Positions 1 through 7,801 of a DNA stretch of 49,325 bases are shown in pieces; position 1 is the stretch's first letter; every line of letters begins with the position of its first letter. The notes beneath the pieces were generated by a model. That model had not been told where the DNA came from. It worked only from the letters and a program-made list of their open reading frames with translations, and searched no databases. Origin of the DNA: Mangrovicoccus ximenensis (GTDB lineage: Bacteria > Pseudomonadota > Alphaproteobacteria > Rhodobacterales > Rhodobacteraceae); assembly GCF_003056725.1 (NCBI RefSeq), contig NZ_QBKZ01000015.1, forward strand, positions 259,281-308,605, in the 5' to 3' direction. Both the position numbers and the translations under genes were made by a program.

Positions 1-301
1 CGTTCGTCGCGCTTCTGCATCTGGACCGAGGGGCCCTCGGCATGCTCGTCGACCTTGATGGTCATGACGCGCATGACATCGTCATGCAGGCGCATCAGGC
101 GTTCCATTTCCTGCACGGCCGGCGCGGGCGCGTCGGTCTTCAGGAAGGAGTAGTGGCCCTTGCGGTTCTTGTTGATCTTGTAGGCCATCGTCTTGACGCC
201 CCAGTACTCGGACTCGACGACTTTGCCGCCGTTGTCCGACAGGACGGTGGAGAAGTGTTCCACAAGACCTTCGGCCTGCGCGTTGGACAGGTCCTGACGC
301 G
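1..301 (-). CDS. rpsF: 30S ribosomal protein S6, partial at both ends
   Basis: This is the gene for ribosomal protein S6 of the small-subunit platform. Read on the minus strand it gives RQDLSNAQAEGLVEHF, then a stretch with EYWGVKTMAYKINKNRKGHY and a tail reading DDVMRVMTIKVDEHAEG, the conserved core of alphaproteobacterial S6. The 3' end runs off the window at position 1. The first eight or so codons, including the start, are missing: homology stops at about 300-302, where an unrelated plus-strand gene fragment begins. An essential single-copy gene cut inside its N-terminus is unexpected, so this is either an assembly junction or a partial duplicate. Confidence 0.9.
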
Positions 302-678
302 ACCTGATCGACGTGACCGGCGACGGCAGCCACCTGCGCCTGTCGGACGGCACCCCCGTCGCCCGCCATCCGCATCGCGGCGCGGCCATCCTCGGCATCC
401 GTCCCGAGCAGATCCGTCCGGCGGCGGACGGGCTGCCCGCCGCCGTCACCTATCGCGAGGATCTGGGCGCCCATGCCGTCCTGACGCTGCGGCTGTCCGA
501 CGGCACCGGGCTGCGCATGGCCACCGATCTGGGCAGCCGCGCCGCCCTGCCCGCCGATCTGCGCATCGCGCCCGCCGCGGATGCGCTGCATCTCTTCGAC
601 ATTTCCACCGGCCGGGCGCTTGCCGCCCGTCCCGCCCCCGCGACCATGAAAGCAGAGCATGACCACCTTCCGTCCTGA
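301..678 (+). CDS. Sugar ABC transporter ATP-binding protein, C-terminal fragment
   Basis: This is the last ~125 codons of a UgpC/MalK-type ABC ATPase. The nucleotide-binding domain with Walker A and B is absent. What remains is the TOBE-type regulatory tail, recognisable from GIRPEQIRPA followed by VTYREDLGAHAVLTLRLSDG. The reading frame is open from position 301, directly at the end of the rpsF fragment on the other strand, so there is no true start. The stop overlaps the next gene by 20 bases, which suggests a sugar-transport operon continuing into the DUF1868 and inositol-monophosphatase-type genes. The family is clear but the transported sugar cannot be told. Confidence 0.75.
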   Translation, partial: DLIDVTGDGSHLRLSDGTPVARHPHRGAAILGIRPEQIRPAADGLPAAVTYREDLGAHAVLTLRLSDGTGLRMATDLGSRAALPADLRIAPAADALHLFDISTGRALAARPAPATMKAEHDHLPS

Positions 679-1387
679 CCCGATCGAGTATCTCACCGGC
701 CGCACCCGCCCCGGGCTCTCCGTGCCTCCGGGCATTTCCGAACCCGGCGGCGGCGGCAAGTTCACGCCCGGCGGCCAGCTGCTGATCTGGCCCGGCAACA
801 CGATGATCTGCCATGTCGACCCGGCAAGCGACGCCCATGCCGCGCTGATGGAGATCCGCGCCGGGCTGATGGCCGGGCCGCATGCCGGCTGCTTCTCCTT
901 CCTGCCGGGCGAGTCGCTGCACATGACGGTGTTCCAGGGCATCTCCGGTCCCTTCGCCAACCGCTTCGACTGGCCCGAGGGCGTGGACCGGGGCGCGACC
1001 CGCAACCAAGTGACCGCGGTGCTGAAACAGCGGCTCGAGGGGATCGCGCTGCCCGCAAGCCGCCGCATCCGCGCGCTCGAGGTGTTCGGCGGCCATTCGA
1101 TGACCGTCGACGGCATCGGCCCGGACGAGGACGGCCTGCGCGACACCCGCGCGAAACTGCGCCAGGCCACCGGCATCGAACCCGAGGGCTACGCGACCTA
1201 CACTTTCCACATCACGCTGGCCTATCTGCTGCGCTGGCTCGGCGACAGCGAGGCCGAAGAGGTCACCGCGCTGTCGCAGGCGCTTTTCGCCGAACATGGC
1301 CACCGCCTGCAGGATATCCGGCTCGGCCGGGTGGAGCTGTGCAATTTCGAGCACATGCACCATTTCGAACCGCTGGTGCTGCTGTGA
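659..1387 (+). CDS. DUF1868 protein, 2H phosphoesterase-like
   Basis: This 242-residue protein matches the DUF1868 family, placed in the 2H phosphoesterase superfamily. Both signature H-x-T motifs are present: HMTVFQ near residue 83 and HITLAYLL near residue 184. In 2H enzymes these two histidines act on phosphodiester or cyclic phosphate bonds. The substrate of DUF1868 proteins is not known to me. No signal peptide is seen, so it is probably cytoplasmic. It overlaps the ABC ATPase stop by 20 bases and its own stop overlaps the next start by 4 bases, so it is translationally coupled in a likely carbohydrate or polyol operon. Family assignment is fairly sure; the function is not. Confidence 0.8.
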   Translation: MTTFRPDPIEYLTGRTRPGLSVPPGISEPGGGGKFTPGGQLLIWPGNTMICHVDPASDAHAALMEIRAGLMAGPHAGCFSFLPGESLHMTVFQGISGPFANRFDWPEGVDRGATRNQVTAVLKQRLEGIALPASRRIRALEVFGGHSMTVDGIGPDEDGLRDTRAKLRQATGIEPEGYATYTFHITLAYLLRWLGDSEAEEVTALSQALFAEHGHRLQDIRLGRVELCNFEHMHHFEPLVLL

Positions 1388-2205
1388 GCGCGCTCCGCAC
1401 GGACGAGGCCGCGGCGCTGGTCGCGCTGGTCCGGCAGGCGGGCAAGGAAATCATCCTGCCGCGCTTCCGCAACCTCGCGGGGGCGGAGATCGACGCCAAG
1501 GGCGATCCGACCGACCTGGTGACCGTCGCCGACCGCGAAGCCGAGGCTTTCCTGGCGGCGGGCGCAAGGAGCGTGCTGCCGGGCTGCGGCGTGCTGGGCG
1601 AGGAAGCCGCCGCCGCCGATCCGGGGCTGATCGAGCGGTCGATGGCCCCGGGCACCTGCGTGGTGATCGACCCGGTGGACGGCACCTTCAACTTCGCCCG
1701 CGGGCTCGGCGTCTTCGGCGTGATCTTGGCGGTGCTGCGCGATGGAGAGACGGTGTTCGGCCTGCTCTACGATCCGCTGGCCGATGACTGGGTCGAGGCG
1801 CATCGCGGCGGCGGCGCGCATCATGTCACCGCCGACGGGCAGCGGCGCAGGCTCGCCGTGCGGCAGGCGGCCGGATTGGAAGAGGCCGAGGGCACGGTGC
1901 CGCTGGAGCTCTGCCATGGGCCCGATCGCACCCGGCTGATGCAGGCCTTCGAGGGGGCGCGCAATGTCCGTTCGCTGCGCTGCTCCTGCCACGAATACCG
2001 GATGCTGGCCTCGGGCCAGGCGGATTTCGCGGTCAACAGCACGGCCAACCCCTGGGACCATGCCGCCGGGGTGCTGGCGCTGGAGGAAGCCGGGGGATGC
2101 GTGCTGGCTGATGGCGGCGCCTATGCACCGTCGCGGCAGAGCGGCCGGATCATCGCGGCCGGGTCGCGCGCGCTGGCCGGGGACATCGCCGCGCTCGCCT
2201 GGTGA
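1384..2205 (+). CDS. Inositol monophosphatase family protein
   Basis: This 273-residue magnesium-dependent phosphatase of the IMPase/FIG superfamily carries the three signature elements: the metal-binding GEEAA near residue 77, DPVDGTFNFARG near residue 97, and WDHAAGVLALEEAGG near residue 220. I chose the GTG at 1384, which overlaps the previous stop in GTGA; an in-frame upstream extension lies inside the DUF1868 gene and is not plausible. It may act on inositol phosphate, histidinol phosphate or another sugar phosphate, since family members are not separable by these motifs. Coupling to the ABC-ATPase and DUF1868 genes favours a role with an imported polyol or sugar. Confidence 0.85.
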   Translation: MSALRTDEAAALVALVRQAGKEIILPRFRNLAGAEIDAKGDPTDLVTVADREAEAFLAAGARSVLPGCGVLGEEAAAADPGLIERSMAPGTCVVIDPVDGTFNFARGLGVFGVILAVLRDGETVFGLLYDPLADDWVEAHRGGGAHHVTADGQRRRLAVRQAAGLEEAEGTVPLELCHGPDRTRLMQAFEGARNVRSLRCSCHEYRMLASGQADFAVNSTANPWDHAAGVLALEEAGGCVLADGGAYAPSRQSGRIIAAGSRALAGDIAALAW

Positions 2206-2215
2206 GTCGGAAGGA

Positions 2216-2235
2216 GCCGGGCCCCAGGGCCCGGC
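2216..2235. terminator. GC-rich hairpin between convergent genes
   Basis: GCCGGGCCC at 2216-2224 and GGGCCCGGC at 2227-2235 are perfect complements. The stem would open to about 8 bp around a CCAG loop. It lies exactly between the convergent stops of the IMPase-family gene (2205) and the cyclophilin gene (2243). There is no T tract on either side, so a bidirectional terminator is an inference from position and symmetry. Confidence 0.4.
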
Positions 2236-2242
2236 GCCGGGA

Positions 2243-2800
2243 TCACTCGGTGACGGTGACCTTGACCATGCGGTCGGGCTCGCCGACCACCGCGCCGTTG
2301 CGGCCCGAGCCGCGCTTGATCGCATCGATCACGTCCATGCCCTCGGTCACCTCGCCGACGACCGTGTACTGGCCGTTCAGGTGGCCCGCCGGGGCGAACA
2401 TGATGAAGAACTGCGAATTCGCGCTGTCCGGATCCGAGGCGCGCGCCATGCCGACGGTGCCGCGGTCGAAGGTGCGGTCGGAGAACTCGGCCTTCAGGTC
2501 CGGCAGCTGCGACCCGCCGCGGCCTGCCTGGCGCATGTCGAAGCCGTCCGCGTCGGACTTGCCGAACTCGACATCGCCGGTCTGCGCCATGAAGCCGTCG
2601 ATCACCCGGTGGAAGACGACGCCGTCATAGGCGCCCTCTTCGGCCAGCGTGGCCAGCTGCTTGACATGCTCGGGCGCGACATCGTCGAACAGCTCGATAT
2701 GGACGAGGCCGGATGCCTCGCCCGCGACCTGGATGTCGAGCCCGGTGGCCAGCGCCGGACCCGCAGCCAGGATCGCGAAAGCCGCAACCAGGTTACGCAT
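2243..2800 (-). CDS. Periplasmic cyclophilin-type peptidylprolyl isomerase
   Basis: This 185-residue cyclophilin catalyses cis-trans isomerisation of X-Pro bonds. The cyclophilin core is clear: VVFHRVIDGFMAQTGD near residue 61, the active-site region NSQFFIMFAPAGHLNGQYTV near residue 128, and GEVTEGMDVID. The first ~18 residues (MRNLVAAFAILAAGPALA) form a signal peptide, so the enzyme should act in the periplasm. Its ATG at 2800 overlaps the end of the upstream cytoplasmic paralogue by 8 bases, so the pair forms a two-gene operon and probably arose by tandem duplication followed by gain of the export signal. Confidence 0.9.
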   Translation of the reverse strand: MRNLVAAFAILAAGPALATGLDIQVAGEASGLVHIELFDDVAPEHVKQLATLAEEGAYDGVVFHRVIDGFMAQTGDVEFGKSDADGFDMRQAGRGGSQLPDLKAEFSDRTFDRGTVGMARASDPDSANSQFFIMFAPAGHLNGQYTVVGEVTEGMDVIDAIKRGSGRNGAVVGEPDRMVKVTVTE

Positions 2801-3299
2801 CCGCGGCGACCTTCACCGAGATCATGCGGTCGGGGCTCGCCGGCGGCTCGCCGCGCACGATCTTGTCGACATGCTCCATGCCCGACAGCACGCGCCCGTA
2901 GACGGTGTACTGGCCGTTCAGGAAGTGGTTGTCGGCGAAGTTGATGAAGAACTGCGAGTTCGCGGAGTTCGGGTTCATCGAGCGCGCCGCGCCCAGCGTG
3001 CCGCGGTCATGCGGCAGCTTGGAGAACTCGGCCGGCAGGTCGGGCATGTCCGAGCCGCCGGTGCCGGCGCGGCGGATGTTGAAGCCGTCTTCCATGTTGC
3101 CGTGCTCCACGTCGCCGGTCTGCGCCATGAAGCCGTCGATCACGCGGTGGAAGCAGACATTGTCGTACTTGCCTGCGCGCGCCAGTTCCTTCATCCGCTC
3201 GGCATGCTTCGGCGCCACGTCGGGCAGCAGCTCGATGGTCACCGGGCCGTCCTTCAGCTCGATGATGATGGTGTTTTCCGGATCTTTGATCTCGGCCAT
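2793..3299 (-). CDS. Cytoplasmic cyclophilin-type peptidylprolyl isomerase
   Basis: This 168-residue cyclophilin has no signal peptide. Core motifs are VCFHRVIDGFMAQTGDVEHG near residue 48, GTLGAARSMNPNSANSQFFI near residue 99 and NGQYTVYGRVLSGMEHVDKI. I chose the ATG at 3299 (MAEIKDPENTI) because GAGAGGA lies just upstream at a good distance; an in-frame extension to 3371 has no such site and is rich in arginine and proline. It is the promoter-proximal gene of the cyclophilin pair, divergent from pgk, and should assist cytoplasmic protein folding. In Rhodobacterales similar cyclophilin pairs neighbour pgk. Confidence 0.9.
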   Translation of the reverse strand: MAEIKDPENTIIIELKDGPVTIELLPDVAPKHAERMKELARAGKYDNVCFHRVIDGFMAQTGDVEHGNMEDGFNIRRAGTGGSDMPDLPAEFSKLPHDRGTLGAARSMNPNSANSQFFINFADNHFLNGQYTVYGRVLSGMEHVDKIVRGEPPASPDRMISVKVAADA

Positions 3300-3484
3300 G
3301 ACAGGTCCTCTCGTAACGGGTCGGGCGGACACTAGGCGGAGCCGCGGGCGAATGCAAACCCCGCCCGGCAAGGTTCCGCGCGGCGTTCCGCGGCAGGCGG
3401 AGGGGCCCCGGCAGGAGGGCGTCAGATGGCGCGGTTGACGCGCCGGGGCCGAACCGTCACGACTCCGGTCGAAATTCCAGATTC

Positions 3485-3489
3485 AGGAG
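3485..3489 (+). promoter_or_regulatory. Ribosome binding site that decides the pgk start
   Basis: AGGAG at 3485-3489 is only 1 base from the ATG at 3491 but 7 bases from the in-frame GTG at 3497. Only the GTG has normal spacing, and it gives the family-typical N-terminus (M/V)-A-W-K-S-L-D-D. Confidence 0.6.
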
Positions 3490-3496
3490 TATGCAC

Positions 3497-4684
3497 GTGG
3501 CCTGGAAATCCCTCGACGACATGGACCTCTCCGGCAAGACGGTCCTGACCCGTGTCGACATCAACGTCCCCGTCTCCGGCGGCAAGGTGACCGACGCCAC
3601 CCGCATCGAGCGCATCGCCCCCACCGTGGCAGACATCCTCGCCAAGGGCGGCAAGCCTGTTCTGCTGGCGCATTTCGGCCGTCCCAAGGGCCAGGTCGTC
3701 CCCGAGATGTCGCTCGAAGTCCTGGTGCCCGCCCTGGCCGAAGTCTTCGGCGTGCCGGTGAAATTCGCCTCCGACTGCATCGGCGGCCCCGCCAAGGAGG
3801 CCGTCTCGGCGCTCGGCGCGGGCGAGGTGCTGCTGCTGGAGAACACCCGCTTCCACGCGGGCGAGGAGAAGAACGACGCGGCCTTCTCGGCGGCGCTGGC
3901 CGCGCTCGGCGAGGTCTATTGCAACGACGCCTTCTCGGCGGCGCACCGCGCGCATGCCTCGACCGAGGGCCTGGCCAAGCTGCTGCCCTCCTGCGCGGGC
4001 CGCTGCATGCAGGCCGAGCTGGAGGCGCTCGAAGGCGCGCTCGGCACGCCGGTCCGCCCGGTGGTGGCGGTGGTCGGCGGCGCCAAGGTCTCGACCAAGC
4101 TCGACCTCCTCGGCAACCTGGTCTCCAAGGTCGACTACCTGGTGATCGGCGGCGGCATGGCCAACACCTTCCTCGTCGCCCAGGGCACCGAGATCGGCAA
4201 GTCGCTGGCCGAGGCCGACATGGCCGGCACCGCCCGCGAGATCATGGATAAGGCGGCCGCGGCAGGCTGCAAGATCCTGCTTCCCGCCGATGTCGTGGTC
4301 GCCCGCGAATTCAAGGCCGGCGCCGCGAACGAGACCGTCCCGGCCACCGAATGCCCCGCCGACGCGATGATCCTCGATGCCGGTCCGCAGGCGGTCGCGG
4401 CGATCAAGGAGGCGCTCGACGGCGCCAAGACGCTGATCTGGAACGGCCCGCTCGGCGCCTTCGAGATCGAGCCCTTCGACGCGGCGACCAACGCCACCGC
4501 CGATTACGCGGCGGCACTCTCGGCCGAAGGCAAGCTGACCTCGGTCGCGGGCGGCGGCGACACGGTCGCGGCGCTGAACAAGTCCGGCGCCGCGGAGAAG
4601 TTCACCTATATCTCCACTGCCGGCGGCGCTTTCCTGGAATGGATGGAAGGCAAGGAACTGCCGGGCGTCGCCGCGCTCGGCTGA
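3497..4684 (+). CDS. pgk: Phosphoglycerate kinase
   Basis: This enzyme interconverts 1,3-bisphosphoglycerate and 3-phosphoglycerate with ADP/ATP in glycolysis and gluconeogenesis. At about 395 residues it has the usual length. Landmarks in order are TRVDINVPV (N-domain substrate binding), [51 protein letters not shown] at the hinge, [23 protein letters not shown] and the nucleotide-binding [13 protein letters not shown]. The GTG at 3497 is preferred to the ATG at 3491 on ribosome-site spacing. A strong hairpin terminator follows, and the aldolase gene lies 170 bases further on the same strand, so the two glycolytic genes are neighbours but probably have separate promoters. Confidence 0.96.
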   Translation: MAWKSLDDMDLSGKTVLTRVDINVPVSGGKVTDATRIERIAPTVADILAKGGKPVLLAHFGRPKGQVVPEMSLEVLVPALAEVFGVPVKFASDCIGGPAKEAVSALGAGEVLLLENTRFHAGEEKNDAAFSAALAALGEVYCNDAFSAAHRAHASTEGLAKLLPSCAGRCMQAELEALEGALGTPVRPVVAVVGGAKVSTKLDLLGNLVSKVDYLVIGGGMANTFLVAQGTEIGKSLAEADMAGTAREIMDKAAAAGCKILLPADVVVAREFKAGAANETVPATECPADAMILDAGPQAVAAIKEALDGAKTLIWNGPLGAFEIEPFDAATNATADYAAALSAEGKLTSVAGGGDTVAALNKSGAAEKFTYISTAGGAFLEWMEGKELPGVAALG

Positions 4685-4706
4685 TCCGCCTGCCCCGACA
4701 GCTCGG

Positions 4707-4738
4707 GAGCCGGGCCGCCCATGGCGCCCGGCTCTTTT
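4707..4738 (+). terminator. Rho-independent terminator after pgk
   Basis: GAGCCGGGC (4707-4715) pairs perfectly with GCCCGGCTC (4726-4734) around a 10-base loop and is followed at once by TTTT (4735-4738). It starts 22 bases after the pgk stop. Confidence 0.85.
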
Positions 4739-4856
4739 CGTGCCGTCCCGGCAAAGGGCGCCAAATCCGCGCCTGTTAGCGCCCTCATGCTTGATCGCGC
4801 CCCGACCTGCGCTAGCCCTAGGAGGACCGAAGACGGCTGCGACAAGGATTGACCCG

Positions 4857-5786
4857 ATGAAAGCGACCCGAACCGTCCAGAGCATCCTGAAGAACTACGA
4901 GGGCGAGACCCCCGGCGTCAAGGCCAAGCTCTGCCAGATGCTGATGCACGGCAAGCTCGGCGGAACCGGCAAGATGATCATCCTGCCCGTCGACCAGGGC
5001 TTCGAGCACGGTCCCGCGCGCAGCTTCGCGCCGAACCCGGCCGGCTACGATCCGCATTACCACTACCAGCTGGCGATCGATGCCGGGCTCTCGGCCTATG
5101 CCGCGCCCTTGGGGCCGCTCGAGGCCGGGGCCGACACCTTCGCCGGGCAGATCCCGACGATCCTGAAGGTGAACTCCGCCAATTCGCTGATGTCGGGGAC
5201 GGCGGGCAAGAACCAGGCGGTGACCGCTTCGGTCGACGATGCGCTGCGCCTCGGCTGCGCGGCGATCGGCTTCACCATCTATCCGGGCTCGGACATGGCG
5301 GTCGACATGATGGAGGAGATCGCCGAGATGCGGAAGGAGGCCGCCGCCAAGGGCGTGGCCACGGTGATCTGGTCCTATCCGCGCGGCGAGGGCGTCACCA
5401 AGGAAGGCGAGACCGCGGTCGACGTCGCCGCCTATGCCGCCCACATGGCGGCGCTCCTCGGCGCGCATGTGATCAAGATCAAGCTGTCGACGGACCACCT
5501 GATGCAGCCCGAGGCGAAGAAGGTCTACGAGGAGAAGGCCATCGACATCTCGACCATGGCGGCGCGGGTGAAGCACTGCGTCGACTCCGCCTTCCAGGGC
5601 CGCCGCCTGATCGTCTTCTCGGGCGGCGCCTCGAAGGGCGCGGACGCGGTCTATGACGACGCCCGCGCGATCCGCGACGGCGGCGGCAACGGCTCGATCA
5701 TCGGACGCAACAGCTTCCAGCGGCCGCGCGCAGACGCGCTCGAAATGCTCGGCAAGCTGGTCGAGATCTACCGGGGCAAGGCCTGA
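4857..5786 (+). CDS. fbaB: Class I fructose-bisphosphate aldolase (FbaB/DhnA type)
   Basis: This 309-residue aldolase cleaves fructose 1,6-bisphosphate to two triose phosphates through a Schiff base. Family landmarks are MIILPVDQGFEHGPA near residue 39, AIGFTIYPGSDM, TVIWSYPRGEGV, HVIKIKLSTDHL (the lysine segment that forms the Schiff base lies here) and LIVFSGGASKGAD, a phosphate-binding loop. The ATG at 4857 is preceded by AAGGA with 8-base spacing; longer in-frame extensions run back into the pgk terminator. It lies just downstream of pgk, consistent with a glycolysis/gluconeogenesis cluster. A GC-rich imperfect hairpin without T tract (5797-5820) follows the gene. Confidence 0.93.
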   Translation: MKATRTVQSILKNYEGETPGVKAKLCQMLMHGKLGGTGKMIILPVDQGFEHGPARSFAPNPAGYDPHYHYQLAIDAGLSAYAAPLGPLEAGADTFAGQIPTILKVNSANSLMSGTAGKNQAVTASVDDALRLGCAAIGFTIYPGSDMAVDMMEEIAEMRKEAAAKGVATVIWSYPRGEGVTKEGETAVDVAAYAAHMAALLGAHVIKIKLSTDHLMQPEAKKVYEEKAIDISTMAARVKHCVDSAFQGRRLIVFSGGASKGADAVYDDARAIRDGGGNGSIIGRNSFQRPRADALEMLGKLVEIYRGKA

Positions 5787-5893
5787 CAGGAAAAAGGCGC
5801 GGCCCCGGCGAGGGGCGCGCCGCAGAAGGCTGAAACTTGGGATTCCCGCAGGCCCCGGCCTGTGGCATAGTCCGGCGAAAACAAGAGGCACCG

Positions 5894-6211
5894 ATGCAGC
5901 GCAGTTCCAGACCCTCCGCGACCTTCCTGCTCTATCTCTGCGTGGCGACCCTGCTTTCGGGCTATTTCGCCTATGCAGCCGTGCGCGGCGATCTCGGCGT
6001 AATCGAGAGGCTGGTGATCAGCGCGCAGCTGAAGGACCTGGAAGCCGAGAAGGCCGGGCTGGAAGAGCAGATCGCGCAGCTGTCGAACAAGACCCGCCGC
6101 ATGTCGGATGATTACCTCGACCTCGACCTGCTCGACGAGCAGGCCCGCTCGGTTCTGGGAATGATGCGCGCCGACGAGCTGGTCATCGACGAGAATTCCG
6201 TCAGCCGATGA
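5894..6211 (+). CDS. FtsB/DivIC-type septum formation initiator
   Basis: This 105-residue single-pass membrane protein has a short cytoplasmic N-terminus, one membrane segment (about residues 10-30, FLLYLCVATLLSGYFAY), then a coiled coil rich in Glu, Lys and Leu (LKDLEAEKAGLEEQIAQL, about 45-65) and a conserved tail with DLDLLDEQARSVLGM. This is the layout of FtsB, which links FtsQ and FtsL in the division complex. AGAGG precedes the ATG at 5894. In related bacteria this small gene often sits beside central carbon genes. Its 3' end overlaps the convergent cysE gene by 11 bases. Confidence 0.88.
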   Translation: MQRSSRPSATFLLYLCVATLLSGYFAYAAVRGDLGVIERLVISAQLKDLEAEKAGLEEQIAQLSNKTRRMSDDYLDLDLLDEQARSVLGMMRADELVIDENSVSR

Positions 6212-7001
6212 ACTGGTCCATCCGGACCGAAGGCTGATCGCAGCCAGCTTCGCCGACGATCTTGGCGGGAACGCCCGCCACCGTCTTGCCGCAGGGCACT
6301 TCCTGGAGCACCACCGATCCGGCGGCGATCCGCGAGCAGTTGCCGACCCGGATATTGCCCAGCACCTTCGCGCCCGCCCCGATCAGCACGCCGTCGCCGA
6401 TCTTGGGATGGCGGTCGCCGTCTTCCTTGCCGGTCCCGCCCAGCGTCACGCTGTGCAGCATCGAAACATTGTCGCCCACCGCCGCAGTCTCGCCGATGAC
6501 GATGGAATGGGCGTGATCGATCATGATCCCCTGCCCGATCTTCGCCGCCGGATGGATATCGGCGCTGTAGAGCTCGGACATGCGCATCTGCAGGTAATAG
6601 GCCAGATCCTGGCGCTCATGCGTCCAGAGCCAATTGGCCACGCGATAGGCCTGCAGGATCTGGAATCCCTTGAAATAGAGGAACGCCTGCAGCAGCCGGT
6701 GGCAGGCCGGATCGCGCTCGTAGACCGCCATCAGGTCGGCCCGCGCCGCGCGGCCCAGCGACGGCTCGCAGTCATAGGCCCGCTCGGCCAGGTCGCGCAG
6801 GATCGGCTCGGACAGATCCGCCGAGGCCATCTTGGTCGCGATCCGGGCCGCCAAAGCCGATTCCAGCGTGCGGTGATGCAGCACGCTGGTATGGAAGAAG
6901 CCGCCAAGGCTCGGCTCGTCGCGGAGCGCGGTTTCGGCTTCCTCGACGATGTTCGACCAGACCGGGTCGAAGGCGGCAACAGAGATCTTCGCTTCGGGCA
7001 T
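6201..7001 (-). CDS. cysE: Serine O-acetyltransferase
   Basis: This enzyme makes O-acetylserine from serine and acetyl-CoA, the first step of cysteine synthesis; cysK at 25.8 kb encodes the next enzyme. The 266-residue protein has the N-terminal helical domain (AFDPVWSNIVEEAETALRDEP) and a C-terminal left-handed beta-helix of hexapeptide repeats containing IHPAAKIGQGIMIDHAHSIV, GETAAVGDNVSMLHSVTLGG and PKIGDGVLIGAGAKVLGNI. The catalytic His lies in the DHAHS segment. The start at 7001 has GGAGGGAA upstream; an in-frame extension to 7052 lacks this. It converges on the FtsB-like gene with an 11-base overlap. Confidence 0.94.
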   Translation of the reverse strand: MPEAKISVAAFDPVWSNIVEEAETALRDEPSLGGFFHTSVLHHRTLESALAARIATKMASADLSEPILRDLAERAYDCEPSLGRAARADLMAVYERDPACHRLLQAFLYFKGFQILQAYRVANWLWTHERQDLAYYLQMRMSELYSADIHPAAKIGQGIMIDHAHSIVIGETAAVGDNVSMLHSVTLGGTGKEDGDRHPKIGDGVLIGAGAKVLGNIRVGNCSRIAAGSVVLQEVPCGKTVAGVPAKIVGEAGCDQPSVRMDQFIG

Positions 7002-7084
7002 GGGCTTCCCTCCAATGCGCAGCAAGATAGGGGCTTTGGAGGGGCAGGACAAACCGGAATTTCGTATCGGTTTGTTTCAGTGCG

Positions 7085-7801
7085 TCACAAGCGCGGCACG
7101 GAAAGGTGGCGCAGATGCACAGCGATCCGCACCCGGCCGCCGTTGAACGCCCCGTTCCGCGCGGTCAGCACCAGCGGCGTGTCCTCGTAATAGGTGATCG
7201 GCGCGCCGGTCAGGCCGTAGGTCCAGTTGTTCGCCAGGAGCCGCAGGTCGTAGCCATAGCGCGACAGGCTGCCCGGCACGCCCAGCTGCCAGCGGAACAG
7301 GCTGCCGTCATTGAGTTTCTGGACGACCCGCGCGGTCACGCCGAGGACGGTCGTGTAGGCCGGAATCTTCCATGCAGTGGTCACCGAGGTCCCGGTGCCG
7401 ATCGCCTGCTCGAACTCGGCCAGTTCGATGGCGGTGGCGGCACCATAGGGCGAGACGGCGACGGCATCGCTCTGCCAGGCCGTGCCGTCATGCAGGTAAT
7501 GCCGCGCCTCGTCCTTGACGAAGGCCTTCCAGCCCGCCTTCGGATCGATGAACATCCAGCCGCCATTGACGAAGACCGCGATCCTGTCCCGCTGGAACGC
7601 CCAGGCGCCCCCCAGCCCGGTCGGCAGCCCCCAGGCCTGTCCCTCGACCGGATCGGCGGGCGGCGACTGCACGCTCAGCGACTCCAGCGTCAGCTGCGTG
7701 ACGGCGTCGAGAATGGCCAGCGACTCGTTGACCACGATGTGCTTCTGCGCCTGCGACTGCTGCAGCAGCGGCAGCGCGAGATTGGCGGTGCTAGACGACA
7801 T
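7085..7801 (-). CDS. DUF2793 protein linked to the GTA tail cluster
   Basis: This 238-residue protein has the DUF2793 pattern: LPLLQQSQAQKHIVVNESLA near the N-terminus, then QAWGLPTGLGGAWAF and GGWMFIDPKAGWKAF. DUF2793 proteins occur in phage and GTA contexts; a DUF2793 protein has been linked to the GTA head spike in Rhodobacter capsulatus, where I recall it lying at a separate locus. Its ATG at 7801 lies inside the end of the gp15 gene (11-base overlap, TATGTCGTCTAG), so it is translationally coupled to the GTA tail operon here. The C-terminal ~110 residues look like a beta-rich receptor-binding or spike domain. The precise role is inferred. Confidence 0.75.
   Translation of the reverse strand: MSSSTANLALPLLQQSQAQKHIVVNESLAILDAVTQLTLESLSVQSPPADPVEGQAWGLPTGLGGAWAFQRDRIAVFVNGGWMFIDPKAGWKAFVKDEARHYLHDGTAWQSDAVAVSPYGAATAIELAEFEQAIGTGTSVTTAWKIPAYTTVLGVTARVVQKLNDGSLFRWQLGVPGSLSRYGYDLRLLANNWTYGLTGAPITYYEDTPLVLTARNGAFNGGRVRIAVHLRHLSVPRL

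Noticed and set aside
3491..3496. ATG at 3491 as the pgk start
   Set aside because: The ribosome site ends one base before it, and the resulting M-H-V extension is not typical of the family; the GTG at 3497 fits both spacing and N-terminus.
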